Below, piece after piece: positions 6,630-12,701 of a DNA stretch of 12,884 nucleotides (position 1 is its first letter; every line of letters starts with the position of its first letter). This DNA is from CAYLLN01 sp036496265 (GTDB lineage: Bacteria; Planctomycetota; Planctomycetia; Pirellulales; Pirellulaceae): NCBI GenBank assembly GCA_036496265.1, contig DASXLL010000242.1, positions 1 to 12,884 on the forward strand, read 5' to 3'. The notes under the pieces were generated by a model, which did not search any database, was not told where the DNA came from, and saw only the letters and a list, made by a program, of their open reading frames with translations. The position numbers were made by a program, and so were the translations under genes.

Positions 6630-6969
6630 GGGAGTTCCCGATTTTGTCGATGGTGCAGTTCAAAGATAGGTTGTCGGGCATTTGGCGTGCGTATAACTGT
6701 ACGTTGGGCCCGATTATGCATATGCATATTTTTTTCTGCCGACGTTTCGCGGCCAGTTTACGTCGTAAGTACTTGGATTTCAATCATTTGCGAACATTCC
6801 TGGCGGCTGCATAGTTATGCAGATTATGCACGGCGTGCATAAAAGCGGAGATTGGCCAGTGGCGGACTCGGATTTCGCATTGCATTCTATCGGCGTTAGA
6901 CGCACGCAGCGCCTCCGTCGGCTGTTGATCTATGGAACACCTGTACAGTATGAAGGTTTCGGGGAGCCA
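6630..6969. other. Upstream region of the DUF1080 gene, no gene
   Basis: The gap separates two leftward genes and should carry the DUF1080 promoter. It is more AT-rich than its surroundings and holds clustered TATGCA palindromes (6715-6842). A 63-codon frame at 6817-7008 (plus) runs over the end of the neighbouring gene and shows no protein-like features. Confidence 0.7.
6715..6842. promoter_or_regulatory. Cluster of TTATGCA palindromes, possible operator region
   Basis: TATGCATATGCATA (6715-6728) is a perfect 14-base palindrome. About 80 bases further on lie GCATA-gt-TATGC (6809-6820) and the 19-base palindrome TTATGCACGGCGTGCATAA (6824-6842; 9-bp arms). The shared half-site TTATGCA and the position upstream of the DUF1080 gene fit a dimeric regulator's binding sites. 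No regulator in the window is an obvious partner. Confidence 0.4.
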
Positions 6970-7449
6970 TCAACATGGACCGAGCAACCATATGATGCTG
7001 CCAGTTGAGCCACTGTCGAGGGAAGTACCGCCGCCCATTATGGCCCAAGGATGTTGCTGATCATGCTCGTCGCGAAAGTCTGATGTCACCAAGTCAATTG
7101 AGGCACCCACTTTGCCGTCGGCTTCGACCCACACGCGATCACCATTGTTCGTGTATTTGATCGTGACATGGCCGAATCCTGCGTGTGTCTGATCGACCCA
7201 AAGGTGTACGGTATTCCCGTCGGGTGACACCCAGGTCAAACGGTCATCAGTTTCACGTCCGACAGGTCGCGCCTGGAAGTAGATACTGTGACCATTGGGG
7301 AGGATTCCACCAACGCGTGGTCCCCACGGGCCGGGAAGCATGAGGATGCAGCCGCCAAATTTCATGCAGATCCACACAACGAAGATGATTTTCAACCAGC
7401 GAACAATCGCTGGCTGCTTCAATCGTTGATGAGGCACAACTTCATTCAT
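6970..7449 (-). CDS. Membrane-anchored hypothetical protein
   Basis: Read from the ATG at 7449, the protein has 159 residues. One hydrophobic segment (about residues 16-37, VRWLKIIFVVWICMKFGGCI) follows a short basic lead, so a single N-terminal membrane anchor or uncleaved signal is likely. The remainder looks like a small extracytoplasmic beta domain: LPNGHSIYFQARPVG, then RLTWVSPDGNTVHLWVDQTH, HVTIKYTNNGDRVWVEADG, and a Gly/Ser-rich end, SLDSGSTGSIIWLLGPC. I do not recognise the family. A GTG at 7503 would add 18 residues and cannot be excluded, since neither start has a good ribosome-binding site. The gene lies downstream of the 57-residue membrane protein on the same strand and may be co-transcribed with it. 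Confidence 0.65.
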   Translation of the reverse strand: MNEVVPHQRLKQPAIVRWLKIIFVVWICMKFGGCILMLPGPWGPRVGGILPNGHSIYFQARPVGRETDDRLTWVSPDGNTVHLWVDQTHAGFGHVTIKYTNNGDRVWVEADGKVGASIDLVTSDFRDEHDQQHPWAIMGGGTSLDSGSTGSIIWLLGPC

Positions 7450-7545
7450 GGTTGTCTTGCGGCAGAATGCAACCCCGTCGACATCCCCACCGCCATCAGA
7501 CACAGCAAGTCTCGGATCGTGAAACGGAGCATGGGGAATGGCGGA

Positions 7546-7719
7546 TTATTGTCGGTTGTTTGACGTTGTTACGAACCAGTCCATGAACAACACCAGTCCG
7601 TAAAGTAACGGCCAGCCAATCATCATTGGAATCGCAATCTCAGGATAGAACCACGCAACTGCCAACACCGCCGGCCCCACGGCCAAGACGATCAGCAGCG
7701 TGCGGAGGCGGTAGCGCAT
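7546..7719 (-). CDS. 57-residue membrane protein (RYRLRTLL type)
   Basis: The minus strand reads ATG at 7719-7717 to TAA at 7548-7546, 57 residues: MRYRLRTLLIVLAVGPAVLA, then VAWFYPEIAIPMMIGWPLLY, then GLVLFMDWFVTTSNNRQ. The arginine-rich start followed by LLIVLAVGPAVLA is a recurring opening of short planctomycete membrane proteins that I recognise by pattern. Two transmembrane segments are likely (residues 7-23 and about 28-50). It ends 42 to 96 bases before the next leftward gene, depending on that gene's start. A TATAAT hexamer lies nine bases upstream of the ATG, which would give an almost leaderless transcript; no Shine-Dalgarno sequence is seen. The function is unknown. Confidence 0.7.
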   Translation of the reverse strand: MRYRLRTLLIVLAVGPAVLAVAWFYPEIAIPMMIGWPLLYGLVLFMDWFVTTSNNRQ

Positions 7720-7727
7720 GCGATTAG

Positions 7728-7733
7728 ATTATA
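7728..7733 (-). promoter_or_regulatory. Possible -10 box TATAAT
   Basis: A perfect TATAAT on the minus strand lies nine bases upstream of the 57-residue gene's ATG. The best -35 at normal spacing (TCGTGA, 7756-7751) is poor. If the box is used, the mRNA would have almost no leader. Confidence 0.3.
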
Positions 7734-7769
7734 GAGGCGGTTTAGCACTTTCACGACCAAATTGGGGCA

Positions 7770-7855
7770 CCCCGTTGGGGCTTGGAGAACGTGTTTTTTG
7801 GGGTTCCATTACCCAGGGCGTTGCCCTGGGCTAACGAATGACGGCCCGTTGGGCC
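7770..7855. repeat. Three tandem hairpins with a common GTT loop
   Basis: CCCC-gtt-GGGG (7770-7780), CCCAGGGC-gtt-GCCCTGGG (7812-7830) and GGCCC-gtt-GGGCC (7843-7855) follow each other within 86 bases. The stems differ, but all three have the apex C-GTT-G. They fill most of the gap between the SMP-30 stop and the 57-residue gene, where they could form RNA 3' structure for the SMP-30 transcript. Confidence 0.65.
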
Positions 7856-7969
7856 TGAGAAAGGATTAGCAACACGCGAAGGGTGCGCATGGGGTCTGCA
7901 ATCATTCCTTGCCTGACTGCCGAACGCTTATTTCCGACCTGCTGACGTTCATTTCTTCTCGGACGTCAT

Positions 7970-8908
7970 TCATTTCCGACCAGACGCGAAAACGTGGCCG
8001 GCGACTTCCATCGCCACTGAGTACACGCTCGTGCGGGCCGTCGCATACAGCGTTTTCATGTCTTTGCCGCCGAAGTCGCAGTTGGCGGGCTGCTCGGGGA
8101 ATTCGATGATGCCGAGGAGGCTGCCGTGCGAATCGAAGACTTGGACGCCGAGGGCGGAGGTGATGTAGAGATTGCCTTTGACGTCGATTGCCAGGCCGTC
8201 GCCGCCGCCGGTGGTTTTGCCAGAGGCTTGCTTGAGCGTGCAGAACGTTCGTTTGTCGCCGATTTTGCCGGGCGCGGTCACGGGATAGGAGAGCATGTCG
8301 GCTTGTCCGGAGGGAATGACGTAGAGCGTTTTTTCGTCGGGCGAGAGAATGATGCCGTTGGGAGCGGCTTCGACTTCGGCGAGGCGCGTCACTTTGCCGT
8401 CCGGCGCGCGATAATAGAACGCGCGCACGCCCTGGGGCAGCGGCATGGGGGCGCTAAAATGCGGGTCGGTGAAGTAGATGCCGCCAGCGCGATCGATGAC
8501 CAGATCGTTGGGCGCGTTGAAGCGTTTGCCTTCGTAGCTGTCGGCCAGCGATTTCACCTGCTTTGTTTTCGGATCGACCTCGATCAGGCGGCCGTCCATC
8601 TCGCAGGCGACGATTTTGCCCGCGGCGTTCATCATCAGGCCGTTGGTGTGGTGCGATGGATCGAGAATCGTGCTCAACTCCCCTTTGGCATCGATTTCGT
8701 AGAGCTTGTCGCCTCGCACATCGCTGAAGTAGAGATTGCCCTCGCGGTCAAAGGTCGGTCCTTCGGTGAACTGAAAGCCGCCGTGGACTTTCTTGACCTC
8801 GCCGGCGGGGCCGATGCCGGGGATTTTGTCCGCGGCATTGCTTACCGCGACGCCGAATCCGACGACCATGATAATAGCGCGACTCAAATCACGAATGAAC
8901 GATCGCAT
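7970..8908 (-). CDS. SMP-30/gluconolactonase-like exported protein
   Basis: This 312-residue protein begins with a signal peptide (residues 1-25, AIIMVVGFGVAVSNA) and continues as a six-bladed SMP-30/gluconolactonase/LRE-like beta-propeller (PF08450). The divalent-metal ligands of the family can be placed: E49 in FTEGPTFD, N184 in AAPNGI and D237 in GGGDGLAID. N134 in NAPNDLVID matches the substrate-site Asn. Blade motifs such as GNLYFSDVRGDKLYEID and GGIYFTDPHF are clear. Known relatives hydrolyse sugar lactones or other lactones; the exact substrate here is unknown, and the signal peptide puts the reaction outside the cytoplasm. The start at 8908 gives a complete signal peptide, although the only upstream purine run is GAGG, ten bases before it. 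It is divergent from the beta-barrel gene across a 331-base repeat-filled gap. Confidence 0.93.
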   Translation of the reverse strand: MRSFIRDLSRAIIMVVGFGVAVSNAADKIPGIGPAGEVKKVHGGFQFTEGPTFDREGNLYFSDVRGDKLYEIDAKGELSTILDPSHHTNGLMMNAAGKIVACEMDGRLIEVDPKTKQVKSLADSYEGKRFNAPNDLVIDRAGGIYFTDPHFSAPMPLPQGVRAFYYRAPDGKVTRLAEVEAAPNGIILSPDEKTLYVIPSGQADMLSYPVTAPGKIGDKRTFCTLKQASGKTTGGGDGLAIDVKGNLYITSALGVQVFDSHGSLLGIIEFPEQPANCDFGGKDMKTLYATARTSVYSVAMEVAGHVFASGRK

Positions 8909-8943
8909 TGCTGGAGTACCTCAACGCAATAAGTGATGTGGGC

Positions 8944-9008
8944 TGGGAGGGCGAAGCTCCTGCTGAGCCGCACCGGCCAAAAGGCTCGGCGGGAGCCTCG
9001 CCCTCCCA
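8944..9008. repeat. Long imperfect inverted repeat, GGGAGGGCG type
   Basis: Two 26-base arms (8944-8969 and 8983-9008) match at 23 positions when one is reverse-complemented, around a 13-base spacer. The arms begin TGGGAGGGCGAAGCTCC and end GGAGCCTCGCCCTCCCA. In translation they read WEGEAPAEP, a string I know from many mis-annotated planctomycete ORFs, so this is probably a dispersed genomic repeat. It could form a strong cruciform or RNA hairpin. Confidence 0.8.
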
Positions 9009-9012
9009 AGAT

Positions 9013-9065
9013 GGTCCCGCCGGGCCGGCGGGACCTACACAAAGGGTCCGCCCGGCAGGCGGGAC
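9013..9065. repeat. GGTCCCGCCGG palindrome and degenerate second copy
   Basis: GGTCCCGCCGG (9013-9023) and CCGGCGGGACC (9025-9035) form an 11-bp perfect palindrome around a single G. A degenerate copy, GGTCCGCCCGGCAGGCGGGAC, follows ten bases later (9045-9065). The family is the same as at 3145-3165. Confidence 0.75.
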
Positions 9066-9239
9066 ATTGTTGCCCGGATATTTTAGCCAGCCCGCCTGGC
9101 TTTGCCGACACGCTAGCAAGGCATCACCGGCAGCCCTTCGCTGGCAGCGCAGTTCGGCTTATTGGGCCTAAATAACACGGCCGATATTTCTGATACGTCA
9201 CGATTTACCGGCGCTGCGCAGTTTTTCAGGAACGCAACC

Positions 9240-10559
9240 ATGCCGATGGCCAGGCGGATTTCGTTGTTTGTCACGGTCATCGTTGCGCTCTGCGGCCGCA
9301 CGGCTCTACTCGCTCAGGAGTCTCGCGCTGGCGGGCAGCTTGCCGAAGCGCAACCCGCCTATTGGCCGGTGCAAGATGGCTATAACGCGAGCGAACAAGA
9401 TGTTCAAGATTTCGACGTCGAGCAAGCGTCGATGCTCTGGCAACAGCCCGCCGGCCAACCTGCCGCCCCGTCGCTCAGCGCTCCGCCCGCTCGGAGCACT
9501 CGCACCTCGCGCCAATCCAATGTCGGCCTGGCCAGCGTGCCGAATATGTTCGGCGATTGCGGCATGACGACCGCCGCCGTCACGATCGACTCCGGCCGCG
9601 CCCTCAACGGCGGTTTTATGCTGCCGATGGTGGGCGGCTCGCGGACCGGCAAGATGGCTGAAAATGACATCGCGATGCCCGTCGATCGCGTTTTTTTCGG
9701 CTACAACCACTACGCCGACATTTTTCAAATGCAAACCCAGCCGGTCTTCGGCGGGCCGGGTCAATTCCGCCAAGAGCCGATCGATCGCTACACGGTCGGG
9801 GCAGAAAAGACGTTCTTCAATCAAATGACTTCGATCGAAGTCCGGATGCCGTTTACCGGCTCGTTCGATGCGTCGCTGCCAGGCCTGGGCGTGAGCAACG
9901 GCAACTTTGGCAACATGGCGTTGATCTTCAAGGGCTTGCTCTACCGTGGGCAGAACTTGGGCATTGGCGCCGGCGTTGCCGTGGATACACCGACCGGAAG
10001 CGACTTCGTGTCCCGGCTCGGCACCGTCAACATGCGGTTCGTGAATCAGGCGGTGCATCTGTTGCCGTATGTCGGTTTTCTCTATTCACCGGGCGACTCG
10101 CAGTGGGGCTGGGGCGACAATGTCTTCATGACGGGCTTTTTGCAGTACGACGCCGCGGCTAATGGCAACAATATCCGTTTCGAAACGCCCAATGGCACTC
10201 CGATCACTAGTCTCGGTAAGTTCAATGAGCAGGATATTCTGTTCGTCGATCTGTCGCTCGGCTATTGGATTTATCGCAATCCAATGGCTCGCTGGAGCGG
10301 TCTGGCGCTGATCAGTGAAATGCATTACACGACCAGCATGCAGAACACGGACATTGTGTCCGCGACGGCGCCCGGTGTCGGTGCAACCGTGACGAATCCG
10401 TCGAACCGGTTTGACGTCATGAATGGGACGTTTGGGTTTCAGGTGCTGATGTTCGACATGTCCAGCCTGCGCGTCGCCGGCGTCTTTCCCATGGGCAGCC
10501 GGATGGACCAGCGGTTCTTCGACGACGAGATTCAGGTCCAGTTCAACCGGCGGTTTTAG
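9240..10559 (+). CDS. Probable outer-membrane beta-barrel protein
   Basis: This 439-residue protein is read from the ATG at 9240, which has AGGA at 9228-9231, eight bases upstream, and gives a clean signal peptide (ARRISLFVTVIVALCGRTAL, cleavage near LAQE). An ATG at 9162 in the same frame would put a non-hydrophobic lead in front of the signal and is rejected. A Gln/Pro/Ala-rich linker (about residues 28-95) precedes the body, which is rich in Gly, aromatic residues and alternating patterns, for example RVFFGYNHYADIFQMQ, DRYTVGAEKTFF, NFGNMALIFKGLLYRG, LGIGAGVAVDTPTG, LFVDLSLGYWIYR and FGFQVLMFDMSSLRVAG. The chain ends in VQFNRRF, with the terminal Phe typical of outer-membrane barrels. I know no named family for it. 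A palindrome with GGGGTCGGGAGTC arms follows the stop and may terminate transcription. Confidence 0.8.
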   Translation: MPMARRISLFVTVIVALCGRTALLAQESRAGGQLAEAQPAYWPVQDGYNASEQDVQDFDVEQASMLWQQPAGQPAAPSLSAPPARSTRTSRQSNVGLASVPNMFGDCGMTTAAVTIDSGRALNGGFMLPMVGGSRTGKMAENDIAMPVDRVFFGYNHYADIFQMQTQPVFGGPGQFRQEPIDRYTVGAEKTFFNQMTSIEVRMPFTGSFDASLPGLGVSNGNFGNMALIFKGLLYRGQNLGIGAGVAVDTPTGSDFVSRLGTVNMRFVNQAVHLLPYVGFLYSPGDSQWGWGDNVFMTGFLQYDAAANGNNIRFETPNGTPITSLGKFNEQDILFVDLSLGYWIYRNPMARWSGLALISEMHYTTSMQNTDIVSATAPGVGATVTNPSNRFDVMNGTFGFQVLMFDMSSLRVAGVFPMGSRMDQRFFDDEIQVQFNRRF

Positions 10560-10587
10560 CCGCAGTCGCGACGAAGTGAAGAGTGAA

Positions 10588-10658
10588 GGGGTCGGGAGTC
10601 GATTGCGAGAACAGTGTTCCTGGTGGCTAGAGTCCTACCGCAATAGACTCCCGACCCC
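10588..10658. repeat. 20-bp inverted repeat GGGGTCGGGAGTC... after the barrel gene
   Basis: The arms 10588-10607 and 10639-10658 match at 19 of 20 positions, with a 31-base loop. The outer part is GGGGTCGGGAGTC and its complement. It begins 28 bases after the barrel stop and is a candidate terminator or dispersed repeat. The string CGGCGGTTTTA at the barrel's stop codon (10549-10559) recurs at 10679-10689. The rest of the gap to 10848 holds a weak TGACGC/GCGTCA hairpin (10749-10766) and no gene. Confidence 0.7.
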
Positions 10659-10848
10659 CTCGCGCCACCAATTTAATCGGCGGTTTTAATCGCGTCTTGG
10701 CGCGAAGCCGGTTAGCCTCATGGTCGCCTGCGGCTACCCGTTAAACGATGACGCGAAACAGCGTCAATCCGACTGACGATTTGACGGCTCCGAACGTATT
10801 ATTCATGATTGAGTTGTTGAAATCACGTTCGTCGCGAGAGACCTGATC

Positions 10849-11097
10849 GTGGCCATCCGCACCGTTGAGCATCTTTTTGAGCAAACCGGGCTGACGATCG
10901 AAGAAATCGCCGAGCGATCGAAGCTCACCGTGCAGCGTGTGGCTGCGATCGCCGAAGGCCGCTGGACGCCCAGCCCTGACGAACGCCAGCGCATTGCCGC
11001 TGCCTTTGGCGTCCCGGTCGAAGAAATCAGTTGGGGCCACACGATGAACCCCCGCAACATCCGCTACGGCCGGTTTGGGTTCAAAGAGACTTTTTAG
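10849..11097 (+). CDS. Small XRE-type helix-turn-helix protein
   Basis: This 82-residue protein is read from a GTG at 10849. Residues 9-62 form a five-helix XRE/Cro-like (HTH_3) domain: LFEQTGLTIEEIAERSKLTV (9-28) holds the first two helices, VQRVAAIAEGRWTPSPDERQ (28-47) the recognition helix and the loop, and RIAAAFGVPVEEI (48-60) the end. The short tail SWGHTMNPRNIRYGRFGFKE (61-80) is not part of a normal XRE domain and looks specific. The protein probably binds DNA and may regulate, but no operator is obvious. There is no strong Shine-Dalgarno sequence before the GTG. A 21-bp palindrome follows 8 bases after the stop, which suggests a single-gene transcript. Confidence 0.8.
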   Translation: MAIRTVEHLFEQTGLTIEEIAERSKLTVQRVAAIAEGRWTPSPDERQRIAAAFGVPVEEISWGHTMNPRNIRYGRFGFKETF

Positions 11098-11105
11098 TCG
11101 TGGCC

Positions 11106-11156
11106 GTAGGGTGGGCTGTGCCCACCGTCAGACGTGGTGGGCACAGCCCACCCTAC
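11106..11156. repeat. Perfect 21-bp inverted repeat, GTAGGGTGGGC type
   Basis: The arms 11106-11126 (starting GTAGGGTGGGCTGTG) and 11136-11156 (ending CACAGCCCACCCTAC) are perfectly complementary with a 9-base spacer. It lies between the helix-turn-helix and CDGSH genes. It has no T-run, so it is a dispersed palindromic repeat or a Rho-type 3' structure more than a classical terminator. Confidence 0.85.
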
Positions 11157-11234
11157 AACCTGTAGCCGAAGGCGCCGGCTCACTCTACGATGAGTCGCAT
11201 GTGCCCCCGGTTTGGGTCTCTCCAGGAAGTCAGC

Positions 11235-11465
11235 ATGTCACAAGTGACGATCAAAGTTCGCGATAACGGCCCCCTGCTCGTCGAAGGCCCAATTACCGTC
11301 GTTGATGCGGCCGGCAATACCTTTACGATTCCCGCCAATAAGCCGGCGATCGCCCTCTGTCGCTGCGGCCAATCGAAAAACAAACCGTTTTGTGATGGGA
11401 CGCATAAAGAGTGCGGGTTCACCGCTGCGGAACGAGCGGCCATTCCCGCGCCGCCGACGGCGTAG
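11235..11465 (+). CDS. CDGSH iron-sulfur domain protein
   Basis: This 76-residue protein carries the complete CDGSH-type (zf-CDGSH, PF09360) motif CRCGQSKNKPFCDGTH (residues 42-57), which fits CxCxx(S/T)xxxPxCDG(S/T/A)H. C42, C44, C53 and H57 are the expected ligands of a [2Fe-2S] cluster, as in mitoNEET and small bacterial relatives. The N-terminal part (VTIKVRDNGPLLVEGPITVV) is the usual short beta-rich lead. No signal or membrane segment is present, so it should be cytosolic and act in redox or iron-sulfur chemistry; the partner is unknown. The ATG at 11235 is preferred over one at 11190 because AGGAAG (11224-11229) stands five bases before it. The neighbours do not point to a pathway. Confidence 0.92.
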   Translation: MSQVTIKVRDNGPLLVEGPITVVDAAGNTFTIPANKPAIALCRCGQSKNKPFCDGTHKECGFTAAERAAIPAPPTA

Positions 11466-11484
11466 CTAGCCGGCAGGGGCATAG

Positions 11485-11517
11485 ATAGCCACAAAAAACA
11501 CGAAGAGGCACAAAAAG
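11485..11517. repeat. A-rich ATAGCCACAAAAAACACG repeat-like tract
   Basis: The tract begins ATAGCCACAAAAAACACG and ends GGCACAAAAAG. I have seen closely similar tracts in the gaps of many unrelated bacterial genomes, so it may be a dispersed repeat. The rest of the 280-base gap 11466-11745 shows no gene; its right part must hold the promoter of the 281-residue gene. Confidence 0.35.
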
Positions 11518-11745
11518 TAGGAGGCTGTCCTTTTTCTTGTTTGTCGTGGGCACGGTTCCTCGAAGCACCGACCGACAACTTATCCCCATCGTTCCGCCGG
11601 CAGTCGATTTTCCCAAAAGCTATCGCCATTGAAGGGTTGCGCATTCCAGTCCGCCAGGTCTTCAACTTTCTTAGCGTCCTGTTAACGTATTCTCCCCGCC
11701 GCTGGCTGCGGCTGATCTTTTCGGACCCTCGCAGGAAGCATTTCA

Positions 11746-12591
11746 GTGGATTCTGCTGTCGATTCATCTGTATCCATCGTGCCTGATTCGTTGCCGCTCA
11801 GCGATTCGCTCGTCGAGGCTTCGCAGCCCTATGTTGGCCGCTGGAGCCGGCTCGTTAGCACGACGAACTGGGAAAAAGGCCGGATTGTCGTCGAGTGGCG
11901 TGAAGCGCTGGTCGCGCAGGAGCTGCCGGTGAGCGAATATTCGGACGATGCCTGGGCGCAAATGGTCGGCGGCGTCACTGGCCAGCATGTCGGTCGCCTG
12001 CGCCGCGTCTATCAGCGGTTCAGTCAGCAAAAAGACGAGTTTACTGGGCTCTACTGGAGCCACTTTCAAGCGGCGATCGATTGGACCGATGCCGAGATGT
12101 GGCTAGAAGGTGCCAAGCAGAGCGGCTGGTCCGTCTCGCAGATGCGGGAAAAACGCTGGGAGACTCTTGGGAAGTTGGAAGCGGATCGGCCGCGGGCAAG
12201 CGACGTCGTTGCGAGCGAGACTGACGAGGATGCCGAGCCGGCACGCGGCAAATCGCCGGCTGTCACGGGGGAATACAGCGAAATCACAGGCCCGCGGCAT
12301 GAGGGGCCCGATTTCGGCGATGAGCCGAGCGATCGTTCGCGTGGCGACGGCTCAGTCGGTACCGATTGGATGGCCGAGTCGCGAGCCGGCACACCGGCGG
12401 AGCTCGTCCGGCCTTTTGAAAACCTGCCCGATCTGCCAGACGATTTGGCCGAGTCGTTCGACTCGATGAAACTCGCCGTCCTACACCACAAGCGTGACGG
12501 CTGGCAAGCAATCTCGGCCGCCGACGTGCTCCTTGCACTCGACGCCCTGAAAGCACTGGTTACAGCACCATCTGATGACGCGCCGTTTTAA
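11746..12591 (+). CDS. Hypothetical protein with WSH...GWSVSQM helical motif
   Basis: This 281-residue protein starts at a GTG with a strong AGGAAG (11733-11738) seven bases upstream. Residues 28-148 form a compact, Trp-rich, mostly helical region: RWSRLVSTTNWEKGRIVVEW, AWAQMVGGVTGQHVGRLRRV, then LYWSHFQAAIDWTDAEMWLE (102-121) and GWSVSQMREKRWETLG (127-142). The order 'YWSH...A...GWSVSQM' resembles the 'LSWSHY...WSVREL' segment of DUF1016/YhcG-type and other ParB-like helical domains, but the similarity is weak and by eye. Residues 149-225 are acidic, Gly/Pro/Ser-rich and probably disordered. The C-terminal 55 residues form further helices (DDLAESFDSMKLAVLHH, SAADVLLALDALKALV). No catalytic motif, signal or membrane segment is seen. 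A DNA-associated or scaffold role is possible but unproven. Confidence 0.85.
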   Translation: MDSAVDSSVSIVPDSLPLSDSLVEASQPYVGRWSRLVSTTNWEKGRIVVEWREALVAQELPVSEYSDDAWAQMVGGVTGQHVGRLRRVYQRFSQQKDEFTGLYWSHFQAAIDWTDAEMWLEGAKQSGWSVSQMREKRWETLGKLEADRPRASDVVASETDEDAEPARGKSPAVTGEYSEITGPRHEGPDFGDEPSDRSRGDGSVGTDWMAESRAGTPAELVRPFENLPDLPDDLAESFDSMKLAVLHHKRDGWQAISAADVLLALDALKALVTAPSDDAPF

Positions 12592-12626
12592 CTGAACTTG
12601 CGGAGAGAGCCAGGCGGCATACCAAT

Positions 12627-12674
12627 CCGAAGCGTAAGCGAGGGACGGCGATTTTACCCTCGCTTACGCTTCGG
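12627..12674. terminator. Perfect 18-bp inverted repeat, possible bidirectional terminator
   Basis: CCGAAGCGTAAGCGAGGG (12627-12644) and its exact complement (12657-12674) enclose a 12-base loop, ACGGCGATTTTA. The element lies between the convergent ends of the 281-residue gene and the TPR gene, which is the expected place for a shared terminator. It lacks T-runs and also looks like a dispersed palindromic repeat. Confidence 0.55.
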
Positions 12675-12701
12675 GTTAGTGTAAATCGCGACGCGGTTCG
12701 T

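Larger units (their letters stand above)
8909..9239. other. Divergent intergenic region filled with repeats
   Basis: The gap lies between the divergent SMP-30 and beta-barrel genes, so it must hold two promoters. The middle is taken up by a long inverted repeat (8944-9008) and GTCCCGCC palindromes (9013-9065). Open frames here (8889-9175, both strands) are repeat-derived and read 'WEGEAPAEP' and 'GSAGASPSQ'. I see no clear promoter consensus. Confidence 0.75.

Noticed and set aside
7770..7855. CRISPR-like spacing of hairpins
   Set aside because: The three units have different stem sequences and no constant repeat or spacer length; no cas gene is near.
8126..8932. 268-residue plus-strand frame
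   Set aside because: It is antisense to the SMP-30-like gene, whose metal ligands are all present on the minus strand.
8889..9175. Several 75-87-residue frames on both strands
   Set aside because: They are translations of the inverted repeats at 8944-9065 and have no supported start or conserved protein features.
9162..9239. Upstream ATG extending the beta-barrel gene by 26 residues
   Set aside because: The extension would place a polar stretch before the signal peptide, while the ATG at 9240 has a Shine-Dalgarno sequence.
9306..10058. 250-residue minus-strand frame
   Set aside because: It is antisense to the beta-barrel gene and rich in His and Arg, typical of shadow frames.
10549..10689. 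Duplicated CGGCGGTTTTA as evidence of a duplicated gene end
   Set aside because: Only 11 bases are shared exactly and the sequence on both sides diverges, so a duplication is not supported.
11075..11266. 63-residue plus-strand frame between the HTH and CDGSH genes
   Set aside because: It reads through the 21-bp inverted repeat and overlaps both neighbours.
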